Assembly: GCF_030253575.1 (NCBI RefSeq)
Contig: NC_080561.1
Location: forward strand, 6,399,001-6,463,000
DNA length: 64,000 nt
Direction of reading: 5' to 3'
Source of the DNA: Rhododendron vialii
Lineage: Eukaryota; Streptophyta; Magnoliopsida; Ericales; Ericaceae
Shown: one piece after another, positions 1-10,469 of the stretch
Position numbering within the stretch: position 1 is the stretch's first letter
Layout: each line of letters starts with the position of its first letter
Notes under the pieces: model-generated
The model's database searches: none
Seen by the model: only the letters and a program-made list of their open reading frames with translations
Told to the model about the DNA's origin: nothing
Made by a program: the position numbers and the translations under genes

Positions 1-213
1 TTTCTCTACATTTTTAATTAGTTGATATAGGAATTATTTGGAATTTTCGCTACATTTTTAATATTTCAGATTAGTTAATCTGAAATTCAAATAAAACTGA
101 GGCTCTTTGAATTATCTTTATATTATCATGCCTATGCTTCAATATTTCTTAACCCATTTTTCCTCTTTCGACTTGGTAGGAAATTTTTTTGATCCATTGT
201 TTCGTTGATTTAG

Positions 214-3200
214 GAAATTGAGCAGCTCCGCACAGTAGTAAAGAAGGAATTGTTGAAGATAGAGGTATTCCCCACTAATTTTTGTCGCAATGTTTTGTCT
301 ATGAGATTCAAATCCTTCTTGTTGTGTTGGAAGGCATTAGCATGGTGGTTTTGCTATTTGTGATATTTTGGTTGTTTTATGTGGTTGTGACATTTGAGGA
401 TTAAGGTTGCAGTTTCTCGACTCTTGGGTCTTAAACTTCATCGACTTGGGATTCGGTTACTCCTTGTTCCAATATTGGTACCTAGAAGGCATAGTTTTGA
501 ACTTCTCAGAACTTCCCTTTTCTAAACTAAAGAGAATAACCGAATTGATGTTTAAGATGTTTATATCGGGCTTATCTTTAGACTATGACTTGCATTCATT
601 TGTTAGCTCCTTGAGACTTTCTCTATTAAAATGCCCTAGTAAAATAAAGCATTGGGTCGGTGAGGTTTTCTTGCAATTCATTTGTGCAGACATTCCACTG
701 TGATTGATATACTTATCATTTACTGAACTGAAGTTGGAATGAGATCCTCAAATGCGCATTATTACAATTGTAATCTTACATGGGGCAAGATATACTTCAG
801 TGCATCATCTCACGATTTTACTGTTTGTAATTTTTAAGTATTTATTGTTGGGGTAGTGGAATACAAGTTTACATGAACAGTCATTTTTAACAGAAGATCC
901 AACTCTTTGTTCGTCTAATGTGTAATCATTTTCTCTAAAATTGTGTTCTTGTGATGTTCCTTTTGGTGACGTAAGAAACTTTGAGAATTTTGGTATATGC
1001 TTAAGTGATGACTTGTGTATTGCTACTAGAACAACATCGAATTAACGCAACTTTTTCCTATGCATATTTTGCTTGAATTATGTCAAAATTCCTGCAGTCT
1101 TTACTTTGTTTTTATGTTTAACGTGATTTCCTTCCCCATTGCAGTTTTCGATTGTCCGTTATGAATTGATTCTCAACTTAAACTTGTTGAGTTGATTCTT
1201 AACATTTTGAGTTGTTATGCAGAACCGGTATTTGCCAAAGCGTCTTTTGAATGCTCATATCGATAAGCAGGAGCAAATAGTTATTCCACGTGAAATTGAT
1301 CATTTGAAAATTCCTAATGATGGGACTGACGTGTGGGAAATTGATCCTCGACTTCTTAAATTCGGGAAACAAGTTGCTTCTGGGACATATGGCGATCTGT
1401 AAGTTTAGCTTATCTTCGACACGTCTTCTGAATCTTCTGATTGCGCAAGGTCTTCAATAACTAAATCCTTTTTGATGTTCTGTTCGGATGCACACACTAG
1501 GGCAGCAAATTCACCCAAAAGAGGCATGAGTCCTAGTTTTCTAAACTTACCTATCAAAACAACTAAATCTTATTAGGGCCCATCTTATTATTGATGCAGA
1601 TACAAAGGTACTTACTGCAATCAGGAAGTAGCTATCAAAATCCTGAAGCCTGACCAAATAAATGCAGACTGCCGGAAGGATTTTGCTCAAGAAGTATTTA
1701 TTTTGAGGTTTGTCAAATCATTACTTTTCGATTGAGTTTATATCATTATATGTGTAGTTATTTTGCATATATGGTGCACCCCTTTTGCTGAACTACTACA
1801 ATCCCATTAATGACACATGATGAATGTGATCATTCCTGAAGCTTCTAGCAGCAATAATTACGCTTTCTTACGCTTTTCTTGTTATTCCTTTTCTTTTTTT
1901 TTCCCAAATATTGATTTCAGTATAGTGAGTTATCATCTTTTTCACTGTGATGAGGGAAATGTTATAGTAGAAAACAGATAATGCAATGATCTAATTTAAA
2001 AATGTTTACTTTAGGTCTTCTAACTTGCTCCTCTTTTTGACACTTGCAGGAAAGTTCGGCACAGGAATGTTGTACAATTCATTGGTGCATGTACCCAATC
2101 TCCAAGCTTATGCATTGTTACAGGTATAATCGTGTGTCTCCATGTATGTCTAGGGGAATGCATTTTGTAGTTGGAGTTTTTCGTCGTCTTCTTTTGGAGC
2201 ATTTTCTTATTCTAACTATTCACAGTTTTTGTGTTTTATCTTCACAACTCCAGAATTTATGTCTGGTGGAAGTGTGTATGACTATCTCCACAAACGAAAG
2301 GGTACTTTTAAGCTACCATCTTTATTAAGAGTAGCAATCGATATCTCAAAGGGCATGGACTACTTGCACCAGAACAATATAATTCATAGAGACTTGAAGG
2401 CTGCCAATCTTCTGATGGATGAGCATGATGTGAGATGGTTTCTTTATTGTATTCTTGATACTGCGAAACTTGTTTTTTTATTTTTATATCGTAATTTCAG
2501 TTCGCCAGGGAACTCATTCCTATTTTGAAGCATTGACAATGCGCAAAAATTTTCACTTCGTTCACCCAACCCAATGTGAGCTTCTAGTGTGTTGTCACTT
2601 TGTAGACAGATATGCATCAGCATAGTAGTTACTATCATAAAATCTCAGCTTGAATCATCTCTTCTCATGTCATCTATCAATTTTTTTTGAAGAGCTATCA
2701 GTTGCGGACACTTTCTTTATATTGGCAACAGTTGAATTCAATGAAATCCGAGATTCTTTCTGCTTTGTCTAATCCCCAAAAGTCTTTATCAGTTCCATTG
2801 ATATGGTATTTACAAGGCATTGAAATTCAGTATGATTAAAAGACTAAGTCCAAGCAATGTCTAAAAAACACTCTGTATAATATTGTGTTACAGGTTGTTA
2901 AGGTGGCTGATTTTGGAGTTGCTAGAGTAAAAGCTCAATCTGGAGTTATGACGGCAGAAACCGGGACATATAGATGGATGGCTCCTGAGGTATTTGTATT
3001 TTGAATGAAATCTTGTTCTAAGCCAGATATGATGCCCTATAGGATAAAAGATGATATGAGGAACAACAAAGACATACTTGACCATGGTAGCAGAGTGCTA
3101 TATGATGTGGTTTTCGTGAGTGTTCAGTACTTCAGTCAGTTCAGCATGAAAAAATTTAGTCAATAGTGAACACTTGCCGCTTAAGCCGTGTTGCGACCAC

Positions 3201-4512
3201 TTATTGCTCGTGATGCCTCAGATTCTGCTTTTGGCTTACAGATCAAAAGCAACTCAAATAAGCTTAACAGAACTGATTGTTTTGCCTATCAAAAAAACAA
3301 AGCTGATTGTTTAGAAGCTCCATTTTGATACTATTCAGCTTTTATTTAACTAACACCGAGAAAAAGGTGCTAGTTCTTGGTGACAATTGTTATGCATCTT
3401 CTAATGGAGGTTGACTTCATTATTTGCTTCTGATATTTCTTCTGCGTTAAAGGTTATAGAGCACAAGAGTTATGACCACAAGGCTGATATTTTTAGCTAT
3501 GGAATTGTAATGTGGGAGTTGTTAACTGGAAAGGTAACATTTTGTGGTGACAACCAATCAATTTGTGCTGATTTAAAAAAAAAAATATCAATTTGCTACA
3601 GTTGTTTCTGTACCGTAATAGGCGTTCGCATTTGACTTTTCAGATTCCATACGAGTATTTAACCCCTTTACAAGCTGCCGTTGGAGTAGTTCAACAGGTA
3701 AATATCTATTTCCCTACCATTGTTGGCTTGTTAGTCGTTACTGGTTAGTGGTTACATGTAGGCATGTAGCTTTCACCACATTTTTTACTTTCAACTTAGT
3801 CTTCTGTAACGAGAAACCAAGCGACTGTCATTGCCTGGGTTTCAGGGTTTACGGCCTACCATTCCAAAGAACGCTCATCCAAAACTTGCTGAGCTGCTTC
3901 GGAAATGCTGGCAGCAAGATCCAACTTCAAGACCCGACTTTTCTGAAATAACAGAAATCCTGCAGCAAATTGCAAAGGAGGTAACCTCTAGTTCTATTTT
4001 GTGAATAATTGTACCAACTTTCTTGCATAGCTTTTATACACATTTCTTACCACGTGAGGTAAACTTGGTTGCATTAAGAGAAGCCAATGGTGTGTGTACT
4101 AATAAGAGAGGTTATTGATTGAAGAAGGTGGGAGGTCATAATTTGATTGGTAGTTGAGTTTTTGTTGTCTCGATCAAGAGAGAGAGAGAGGGTTGTAAAA
4201 CCCGCTTCTAGGCAACCTTCTCAACAACTAAGAGATCCATTCGGAAACATGGGGCCGAATTGAAGGATTGAAGCACCGAGCAAGCTTCTGCTTTTTGGTT
4301 TTTCCCAATTGCATAATCTCTATATGCAGTTTTCCCAACTGGTTCTCAGTTCTCACTAATCAAACATGCTTAAAGATTTCCTATATATCTAGGCCAAACA
4401 TGTAAGGTAACAGATGATGTACATGGAACAGGTTGAAGATGAGGGAGATGACCGACGCAAAGAGAAATCATCCGGCGGATTCCTTTCAGTCCTCAGGCGG
4501 GGACGTAACTGA
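214..4512 (+). CDS. STY8/17/46-type ACT-domain protein kinase, exons 7-16 (copy 1, cut by window edge)
   Basis: Coding exons: 214-264, 1223-1398, 1600-1707, 2050-2123, 2254-2429, 2894-2989, 3453-3533, 3644-3697, 3846-3980, 4432-4512 (TGA). All have GT-AG borders and together give 344 codons with no break. The exons encode the end of an ACT domain and a whole kinase domain: a VASGTYG glycine loop, VAIK lysine, HRDLKAAN catalytic loop, DFG, APE and a short basic tail. The family (Arabidopsis STY8, STY17, STY46) is a Raf-like/dual-specificity group that phosphorylates chloroplast precursor transit peptides in the cytosol. As I recall the family, the loop reads VASG rather than VGSG, so this copy matches consensus. 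Exons 1-6 are expected left of position 1, so truncation cannot be claimed. It is near-identical to the gene at 33537-42491 except for a cluster of changes in exon 8. Its substrate specificity is inferred from the family only. Confidence 0.9.
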
Positions 4513-4681
4513 CGCAAAGGGGGACATGGTTTTTACAGTTATACATGAGCTAATACGTGTTTACATTTATAATTGTGGCCATTTCCCATCTGCTTTTTTC
4601 ATCTGAACTCAGTAGCTTTTGTTCTATTGATCGACGTTTCATTGACGGTTCTTTCTTATACCCTTTTTTTTTTTTTTTTTT

Positions 4682-5667
4682 CAATTTTGCTATGGGTACT
4701 ACACATTTGTACCGAAAGGTGTACAACACGATAAGGTGGAAGGGGGGCCACCCAAAAGTTCAAAATGAACTCAAAACAACATCCTGAAAATTAGAGAGAG
4801 AAAAAGGAACCCGTCTTTTTTTCAAATTCCAACTCTGAAAACCTACCCCAAACTCATCGACGCCGACAAATCCCCCAAACTGCCATTAACGGCGACCGGC
4901 GCCTCCAAGGTCAAGCAAAAAATTGGTACGTCTCTCTCTCTCTCATGAGGTTTGGGATGCAAAAGGGGGCTATTGGTTGAGGAGAGGTTAGAGGTTGTTA
5001 AATGGGCTTTTGGGGGTCGATGTGCTGTGTAGGAGGAGAACGCGACGAGCTGGAGTGGAAAGTTGCGGCTGTGGAGGGGGAGGAGAGGGTGGTGGGTTTG
5101 ATCTTAAAATTAAAATCCTAGATCTTAAATTTTTTTGCTCTGTAAAATCCGAACTCAATTTTTTTTTCTTGATATGGGCTTCCGACCATGAATTTTTCTT
5201 GTTTATGGGGTTTGTGCTTCATCAGAAGAAAGCTCATTTCGACGGCGAACAACACTCTGTTACTCAAATGGCAGAGATGATCAAGCAAATCTCAACCTAT
5301 GTGAAACATTCAATGGAGAATCTGGACTATGGTGTGGTTGCGGACAATGTTTGTATAGCTTGGTTGAGAACTTTAGTGACTTGTCAAAATGAATGTGATT
5401 GTATGTTTGACAGGCACATACCAATTTTTTGCTCGACCTCGGAGGCGCCGTTCGCCGATAATGGCGCTTTAGGGGATTTGTCGGCATCAATGGAGTTTGG
5501 GGTGGGTTTTCATAGGATTTTGGAAAAAGTTTGAGTTCCTTTTAATCTCTCTAATTTCCCGGGTTTTGTTTTGAGTTCATTTTGATAATTTTGGGTGAGC
5601 CCCACCCTACCACCTCAGCGTGTTGTACACCTTCAGTACAAATGTGTAGTATCCATAGCAAAATTGT
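4682..5667. mobile_element. Foldback/MULE-like element with about 260-bp inverted ends, copy 1
   Basis: Left end CAATTTTGCTATGG and right end CCATAGCAAAATTG are inverted repeats. The match continues inward imperfectly for about 260 bp, through the stretch with GACAAATCCCC and GGCGCCTCC on the left and its complement near 5430-5490. The middle, about 4940-5420, is unlike the arms. It has an open frame across 4995-5534 (179 codons), part of which is simply arm sequence. I do not recognise the internal protein. Long inverted ends with unrelated internal DNA fit a Mutator-like or foldback element that has taken up host sequence. No clear 9-bp target repeat is visible because the left flank is a T-tract. 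The same element is at 42659-43678, so it predates the duplication. Confidence 0.6.
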
Positions 5668-5999
5668 TTTTATTTTATTTTATTTCTTTTTCTTAGAGTT
5701 ATTCCGTGTGATTTTTTATCTAGTGATTATTGTTTAGATGTTATGCGAGTCGTCACTCATGCAGCCCATTCTACTAATGTATTAATGACAACTGATCACA
5801 TGGTATATTGAATATGGATATGGTCGCTAGGTGTGGTTTTCATGGCATTATTGTTATTGAGAAAAAAAAAAACTTAATCAAACTTTTTTTTTTGACTTCT
5901 TATTTGTTTAAAATTGCACTATCTAGCATCCGATGCCCCCCTTCGTACACTGATATCATTTTCTTGTGTTTTCTTTAAACGTGTATAGATTAGGTGTTA

Positions 6000-6271
6000 C
6001 TCCCTCCGTCCCCTTTTTTGTGTCCAGTATTTTATTTTGGGCTGTCCCTTAATAAATGTCCATTTTGTAAAGTTAGGGAGGTAAAAGTTGGTGTATTGTC
6101 TATTTTGTCCCTAAAAGTAGATTTTATTTTGAAAAGTTAGTGAGTAAAAGTGTAATGATGATGGGTAAGTAGGAAAAGTGGAGGAAAAAGTTGATGTGAA
6201 AGGTGTAATAATGATGTCTTTTTAATAAGTTGGAGTTACGAAGCAGGACACTTAAAAAGGGACGGAGGGAG
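6000..6271. mobile_element. Stowaway-type (Tc1/mariner) MITE
   Basis: A 272-bp element with inverted ends CTCCCTCCGTCCC and GGGACGGAGGGAG, flanked by the TA target duplication typical of Stowaway (5998-5999 and 6272-6273). The paralogous site at 44014-44020 lacks the insert and reads straight through, so this is a clean empty-site comparison. It has no coding capacity. Confidence 0.93.
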
Positions 6272-6275
6272 TATT

Positions 6276-6572
6276 TGTTAGATTTCTTAGAGGGTTTCAA
6301 CCTAAAGCCAATTGGTAATAAGTGAAATAGCCTCTATAATATATTAACCAAGCCCGGATGCATGTGGAGGTGACACTAGGAGACCAAGAGCTGAGCAATT
6401 GACTTGGACAACAGAGATGACAGAGACTTTCACATGAGAGGTGAGGTCACCCAAGACCTAACTCTGATACCATGTTAGATTTCTTAAAGGCCTTCCAACC
6501 TAAAGCCAATTCGCAATGGGTGGAGTAGATTATATGGGTAACTTAGATGAGCGATGTGGGACAAATTTAACA
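6276..6572 (-). mobile_element. TRIM/SMART-like miniature LTR retrotransposon, copy 1
   Basis: A 297-bp element read on the minus strand. It begins TG and ends CA. A terminal repeat ending in TCTAACA is followed directly by TGGTATCAGAG, the usual initiator-Met tRNA primer-binding site, at about 6464-6474. A second related terminal repeat lies at 6276-6360. The 5-bp target repeat TTATT is present: 6573-6577 on the right, and on the left split by the Stowaway (TTA at 5997-5999, TT at 6274-6275). The length matches the SMART/TRIM class. It is non-coding and shared with the copy at 44019-44317. Confidence 0.75.
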
Positions 6573-6609
6573 TTATTAAACAAAATGTAAGTTATAAAAA
6601 ATTTCACAT

Positions 6610-6853
6610 TTCCATTCTAGAAACTCAAAAAGGTACTTATTTTCAAATAAGTAATTTTTTTTTTTTTTACAATTTTCAAGCTTAAAAATGATGGAATTAC
6701 TGAAATATAAAAATATGCAATATTGATCTTGTTTGAAAGATCTCGATGAGATCTTTTAAATGATGCAAAAAAAAAATTTATTTTTGTAAGCACGTTATTT
6801 TTAAGTTAAAAAATTAAATATAAACACTTATTTTTTAAGAAGGTTTAGTGGAA
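6610..6853. mobile_element. AT-rich MITE with TTCCA-type inverted ends
   Basis: An AT-rich stretch of about 245 bp bounded by TTCCATTCTAGAAACTC and a complementary AGGTTTAGTGGAA. It contains the internal words TACTTATTTT, GATCTTGTTTGAAAGATCTCG and ACTTATTTTTTAAG, which recur in other intergenic copies (31000-31235 and partly 31560-31800). It is also present in the duplicate at about 44360-44600. The superfamily is not certain. Confidence 0.45.
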
Positions 6854-7117
6854 TGGGGATTCGGGGTCTTTGACAATTTGGGTCCCCTCATCTCTCTCCA
6901 CTAGGAATAAGCAGTACATGGACACAATGAAAACACAAACAGAAAAAACAAATTCGTAACAATATGATACGACAATATGAACTTTCTTCATTAAAAGCAA
7001 GGAAAAAGTAACATATTCAATAATCCACATTAAAGTTGGTAGCCTTTTCATAAAATATACAAACAAAACTATCGTAATCAATAATCATGAACAAAAGTTA
7101 CTAAAGCAATGCATTAC

Positions 7118-9198
7118 TTCTTTTTTTTGGTAAAAGGTGAGAAAATTGTTATTCATTTGATAGGCAAAGCCTAAACATCAGAGAGATGAGAACCCCATGG
7201 GGGTAAAATGGATGTCTACAGACTGGACATGCCATTGGAAAGGGCTTTTTGAGCACAACAGTGCGCAGCCCTATTACATTCACATTTAACAAAGCCAAAA
7301 ACATAGGAAGTGAAAGAATTCTTCAAGACTAAACAATCATGGATAACTACTGCTATATCGGAGGGAGGATTTTGATCATCACTGTAACTCCTCACAATCG
7401 CCTCCGCGTCCGATTCAATATGCACCTTAGGATACTTTAGAGCAATCCCCAGTTTTAACCCATTGCGAATGGCAAAAGCTTCAGCAATTCTGGAAGAGTT
7501 GATCCCCTCATGAATAGCTAGAAAAATACCAATAACTTGACCATTATCCCTTCGAGCCACTGCCCCTGTGCCAATAGAATTTGAGCTCCTGCAAACCGCC
7601 GCATCGACGATTATCTTCAGCACATTCATTTCGGGTCGCTGCCACACCAAGGTCCCCGTCAAAGAGGAATTCAATGGGGGATGGGGGACCTTAGTGTTAG
7701 CATCCTGAAACTCGTAAAAATCACCTTGCGCTTTCCTACTAACAGCATCCGTTGCCCATACTATTCCATTGAAAATAAAATCATTCCTTGCTCGCCATAT
7801 CCACCAACAATAAAGTAAAGCCATACCTAGGAAGGGAGAGGGCAAACGACTCTGTGTTATACGATCATAGATGTATTCCCACCAATCAACCATGTGTCTA
7901 CAATCGAGCAGTTCTTCAGGTCTTAGCCGAAATGGAAAGTGGATCCAGACTTTGATTGCAGCCTCACACTGAAAAAGAATATGTGCGATTGATTCGTCTG
8001 CTTTACCACAACAAGTGCAAACTGGGTCAGCTTTGACTTTACGTGATACCAATGCTGAATTTGTTGCCACCGCATTATTAAAACATTTCCAGATAAATAT
8101 CTTCACCTTCGGATGGATTGAAAGTCTCCATAGCTTCTTCCACACTGTTGGTGAGACGCTTGAGGAGCTTGTTTGGCCTTCCTGAAAGTTGCGATGAGAA
8201 CTTGAACTTTCCTTCGCTAGACGGTAAGCCGACTTGACTGAGAAGGTCCCATTCGGGGATGGGTGCCAAATTTTACGATCTCTTTGGCTGGTATAACTGA
8301 TAGGAATAGAGAGAATCGCATCTGCATCCTCTTGATTGAAGGTCTCACGGATTAGAGAAATCTTCCAGGACTTCGTATCAGAATCAATAAGATCAACAAC
8401 TTTCTTAATGTCCTCTCTTCTGGGTGTGGTTCCATTAATTCTGAAATCAGTATTCTTGGACAACCAAGGGTCTTCCCAAACACGTATATCTTTCCCAGAT
8501 CGGACTTGCCACATCCATCCCTTGTCAATTAGTTCTCGGGCCCAGACTATGCTCTTCCAAGCCCATGAGGATTGGCTACTAGCGTTGGCATGCCAGAATG
8601 ATGTACGAGGAAAATACCTTCCCTTAAAGATCTGTCTAAATAGAGAAGATGTACCAGAAATTAGTTTCCAGCCTTGTTTAGCTAATAAAGCTTGATTAAA
8701 AGTCTCCAAATCACGCAGTCCCAATCCACCATCACCTTTACACCTGCTCAGTTTTTCCCACTTAATCCAATGAATTTTCCGTTCCCCTTCCTTAGAACCC
8801 CACCAGAATCTTGCAATTTCGGATGAAATTTGCTGCAAAAGAGTTTTAGGCAACCGAAAACAGGACATAGCATAATTTGGATGCGACAAAAGAACTGATT
8901 TTAACAAAACCTCACGCCCTGCATGATTAATCCTGGATTCCTTGTAGCTCCGCAGCCACTTTGTAGTTCTATCCTTGATATATTGAAATAGATCACGCTT
9001 GGAGCGACCAAGGAATCCTGGTAACCCCAAATATTTTGCACCGTACACCTCCATCGATATGCCCACTGTTGCTGATAAAAGATTCCGAGCCTGGACTGGA
9101 ATATTGGGACTGAAGAACATTGAGGATTTGTCTTTGTTGATCTTTTGGCCAGAGGCAGCTTCATAGGAAGCAAGGATCGGAGACAAAGCCTCGCAACT
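7118..9198 (-). mobile_element. 5'-truncated L1-type LINE (ORF2 3' half)
   Basis: An open frame runs on the minus strand from about 9198 to the stop at 7216. Its products in order are the reverse-transcriptase C-terminal part (ASGQKIN, YLGLP, GGLGLRDL), a zinc-binding RT domain near residues 370-440 (CxxC...HILFQC), and a plant LINE RNase H with acidic residues in VDAA, AEAF and ESDA. A short 3' UTR ends in a T-tract at 7121-7128, which is the poly-A tail. The catalytic YxDD part of RT is missing because the element is 5'-truncated. The open frame formally continues to 9261, but that part reads the snRNA promoter and is not LINE. No target-site duplication is evident. The 3' end coincides with the end of homology to the 44-kb paralog. 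Confidence 0.88.
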
Positions 9199-9249
9199 AG
9201 CCCCACATCGAGTATGAGAGAGAAAGATGAGTGCTAAGTTGGTATAAAA
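9199..9249 (+). promoter_or_regulatory. U2 snRNA promoter: USE (9200-9210) and TATA (9243-9249)
   Basis: GCCCCACATCG matches the plant upstream sequence element RTCCCACATCG at 10 of 11 positions. TATAAAA begins 33 bp after it and 33 bp before the RNA start. This spacing of about four helical turns is the Pol II-type arrangement of plant U1/U2/U4/U5 genes; Pol III U6 genes are about one turn shorter. Confidence 0.85.
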
Positions 9250-9275
9250 CAGACAGCCCATCCAATTTCCAAATC

Positions 9276-9470
9276 ATACCTTTCTCGGCCTTTTGGCTAA
9301 GATCAAGTGTAGTATCTGTTCTTATCAGTTTAATATCTGATACGTGGGCCATCGGCTCACACGATATTAAATTAATTTTTTGAGGGGGAGGATCCATTAC
9401 AGTAGCTTGCTGCTGCGGTTCTTCGCGCGTCGTTTTGGCTTTGCACTACTGTCTTGACTTGGCGCACCCC
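9276..9470 (+). ncRNA. U2: U2 spliceosomal snRNA
   Basis: The RNA starts ATACCTTTCTCGGCC and is about 195 nt, the usual plant U2 length. Visible parts are the 5' stem I, the branch-point recognition GTAGTA, the stem IIa/IIb region with GTGGGCC facing GGCTCAC, the Sm site AATTTTTTGA, and 3' stem-loops ending GGCGCACCCC. The core up to the Sm site is essentially canonical; stem-loop III/IV is more divergent. U2 pairs with the intron branch point in the major spliceosome. The promoter, the start and the 3' box downstream are all in place, so the gene looks expressible. The next snRNA gene (U5) starts about 710 bp downstream on the same strand. Confidence 0.95.
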
Positions 9471-9487
9471 ACCCAAATCTAGTCCAA
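9471..9487 (+). terminator. Plant snRNA 3'-end box of U2
   Basis: The sequence after the RNA contains a CA followed, within ten bases, by AGTCCAA at 9481-9487. This matches the plant Pol II snRNA 3' box CA-N(3-10)-AGTNNAA exactly. It directs 3'-end formation just upstream. Confidence 0.8.
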
Positions 9488-9489
9488 AT

Positions 9490-10100
9490 TTTGGCGAGCA
9501 AATGAATTCAACTTTGTTTTTGATGGCAGAACCTACAACTTTCATATACAGATATAATTTTGCAACTTTACGTAATTCAAATGTGCCTTTGTACTTGATT
9601 CAGTTAATTCTTTCAATTTTCAATTAAACCCATCAATAAAGCTGAACTAATATTACCTCTTAAAAGGGAGCCAATTAATATCATGAACACATTTTGTTGG
9701 TTTGAACCCCCTTTTACTAATCCCATTTTTTTTTCCTCAATCGATTGGATTCTATTTGTTGGTTTGAACTTCCTTTTGTGAAATTCGTTTCCTCTGAAAT
9801 TCCTAGTCGAAAACCATGGCCTGCCAATCCAATTTGAGTATTTGATAGGTTGGTTAGTCAAGGATAAATCCCTACAATTCCTGTGTGTCAAACTCGCCGT
9901 AAGTGACAATCATATCTGAAAAAGATTTAAAGCCCAGGTTTAGCTCAGAAAATTGCAAAGTTTTTATCGATCCATGAGCAATTAAGTGACACGATTAGAT
10001 CAGAAATCTTGGATTAATCAGAAATCTTAGACAGAGCAATCAAAAGCATCAAAAACTTTGGACAGGGGACGTCGGATGTGTTCTGTGGAGAAGTTGGATA
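9490..10100. other. Intergenic spacer U2 to U5
   Basis: No open frame or RNA gene was recognised here. Two related words of about 20 bp, each with TTTGTTGGTTTGAAC, occur near 9694 and 9758. The segment from about 10050 to 10100 (ACAGGG...GTGGAGAAGTT) recurs upstream of the second U5 gene at about 12355-12382, so the two U5 loci share duplicated upstream DNA. Confidence 0.5.
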
Positions 10101-10108
10101 TAACTCAA

Positions 10109-10160
10109 GTCCCACATCGGCTCTCGAAAGTTTTGTTCTTAAATGAAAGTGATACATAAA
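10109..10160 (+). promoter_or_regulatory. U5 snRNA promoter, copy 1: USE and TATA
   Basis: GTCCCACATCG at 10109-10119 is a perfect 11/11 USE. A TATA-like ATACATAA starts at 10152, 33 bp after the USE start of spacing, as in the U2 and U4 genes here. The promoter is Pol II type by spacing. Confidence 0.82.
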
Positions 10161-10183
10161 GATAGGCAACCCAATTGCTCAAA

Positions 10184-10313
10184 ATCACGCAGCCACGCAG
10201 TGAGCACAAAGCGAACTATTCTTTCGCCTTTTACTAAAGAATACCGTGTGCTTGCCGCATTTAGTGGCATACGCCTATTTTTGGAGTGGTCCTTCCTTAC
10301 GTTAGGACTCCCT
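10184..10313 (+). ncRNA. U5: U5 spliceosomal snRNA, copy 1
   Basis: The invariant U5 loop 1 CGCCTTTTACTAAAGA is at 10225-10240 inside a stem made by ATTCTTT and AAAGAAT. Lower stems pair GAGCACA with TGTGCTT and GCCAC (from 10192) with GTGGC (to about 10266). An Sm site ATTTTTGGAG lies at 10277-10286, followed by a terminal hairpin GTCCT...AGGAC. A near-match to the 3' box (CAAACC-AGTCTGAA) follows at 10316-10330. The 5' end is estimated to within about 8 nt from TATA distance. U5 aligns the exons through loop 1 in the spliceosome. The complete structure and promoter make this the best functional U5 candidate of the three copies. Confidence 0.92.
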
Positions 10314-10469
10314 TACAAACCAAGTCTGAAATTTTCACTCCATTCTGTTTTGTGACCTCTCAAATCTCAACAATGGTTCTGTATTCTGCAGTTAAAGTTC
10401 TTTCTCTATCTATCTATATATAATTGAAGCTGTTAGTACTCTGTGTGAGCGTGTTTTCATTTTAGAGAG

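Noticed and set aside
407-703. 98-codon frame in both kinase copies (also 38367-38663)
   Set aside because: It lies in intron 7 of the kinase; conservation reflects the recent duplication.
2044-2328. 94-codon frame over exons 10-11 (also 40020-40304)
   Set aside because: Out-of-frame reading across two kinase exons and an intron.
9199-9261. Start of the 681-codon LINE open frame inside the U2 promoter
   Set aside because: The first 20 or so codons read through the USE and TATA of U2 and do not resemble reverse transcriptase; chance open frame.
7216-9261. LINE as a working gene
   Set aside because: The catalytic half of reverse transcriptase and ORF1 are absent; it is a truncated insertion.
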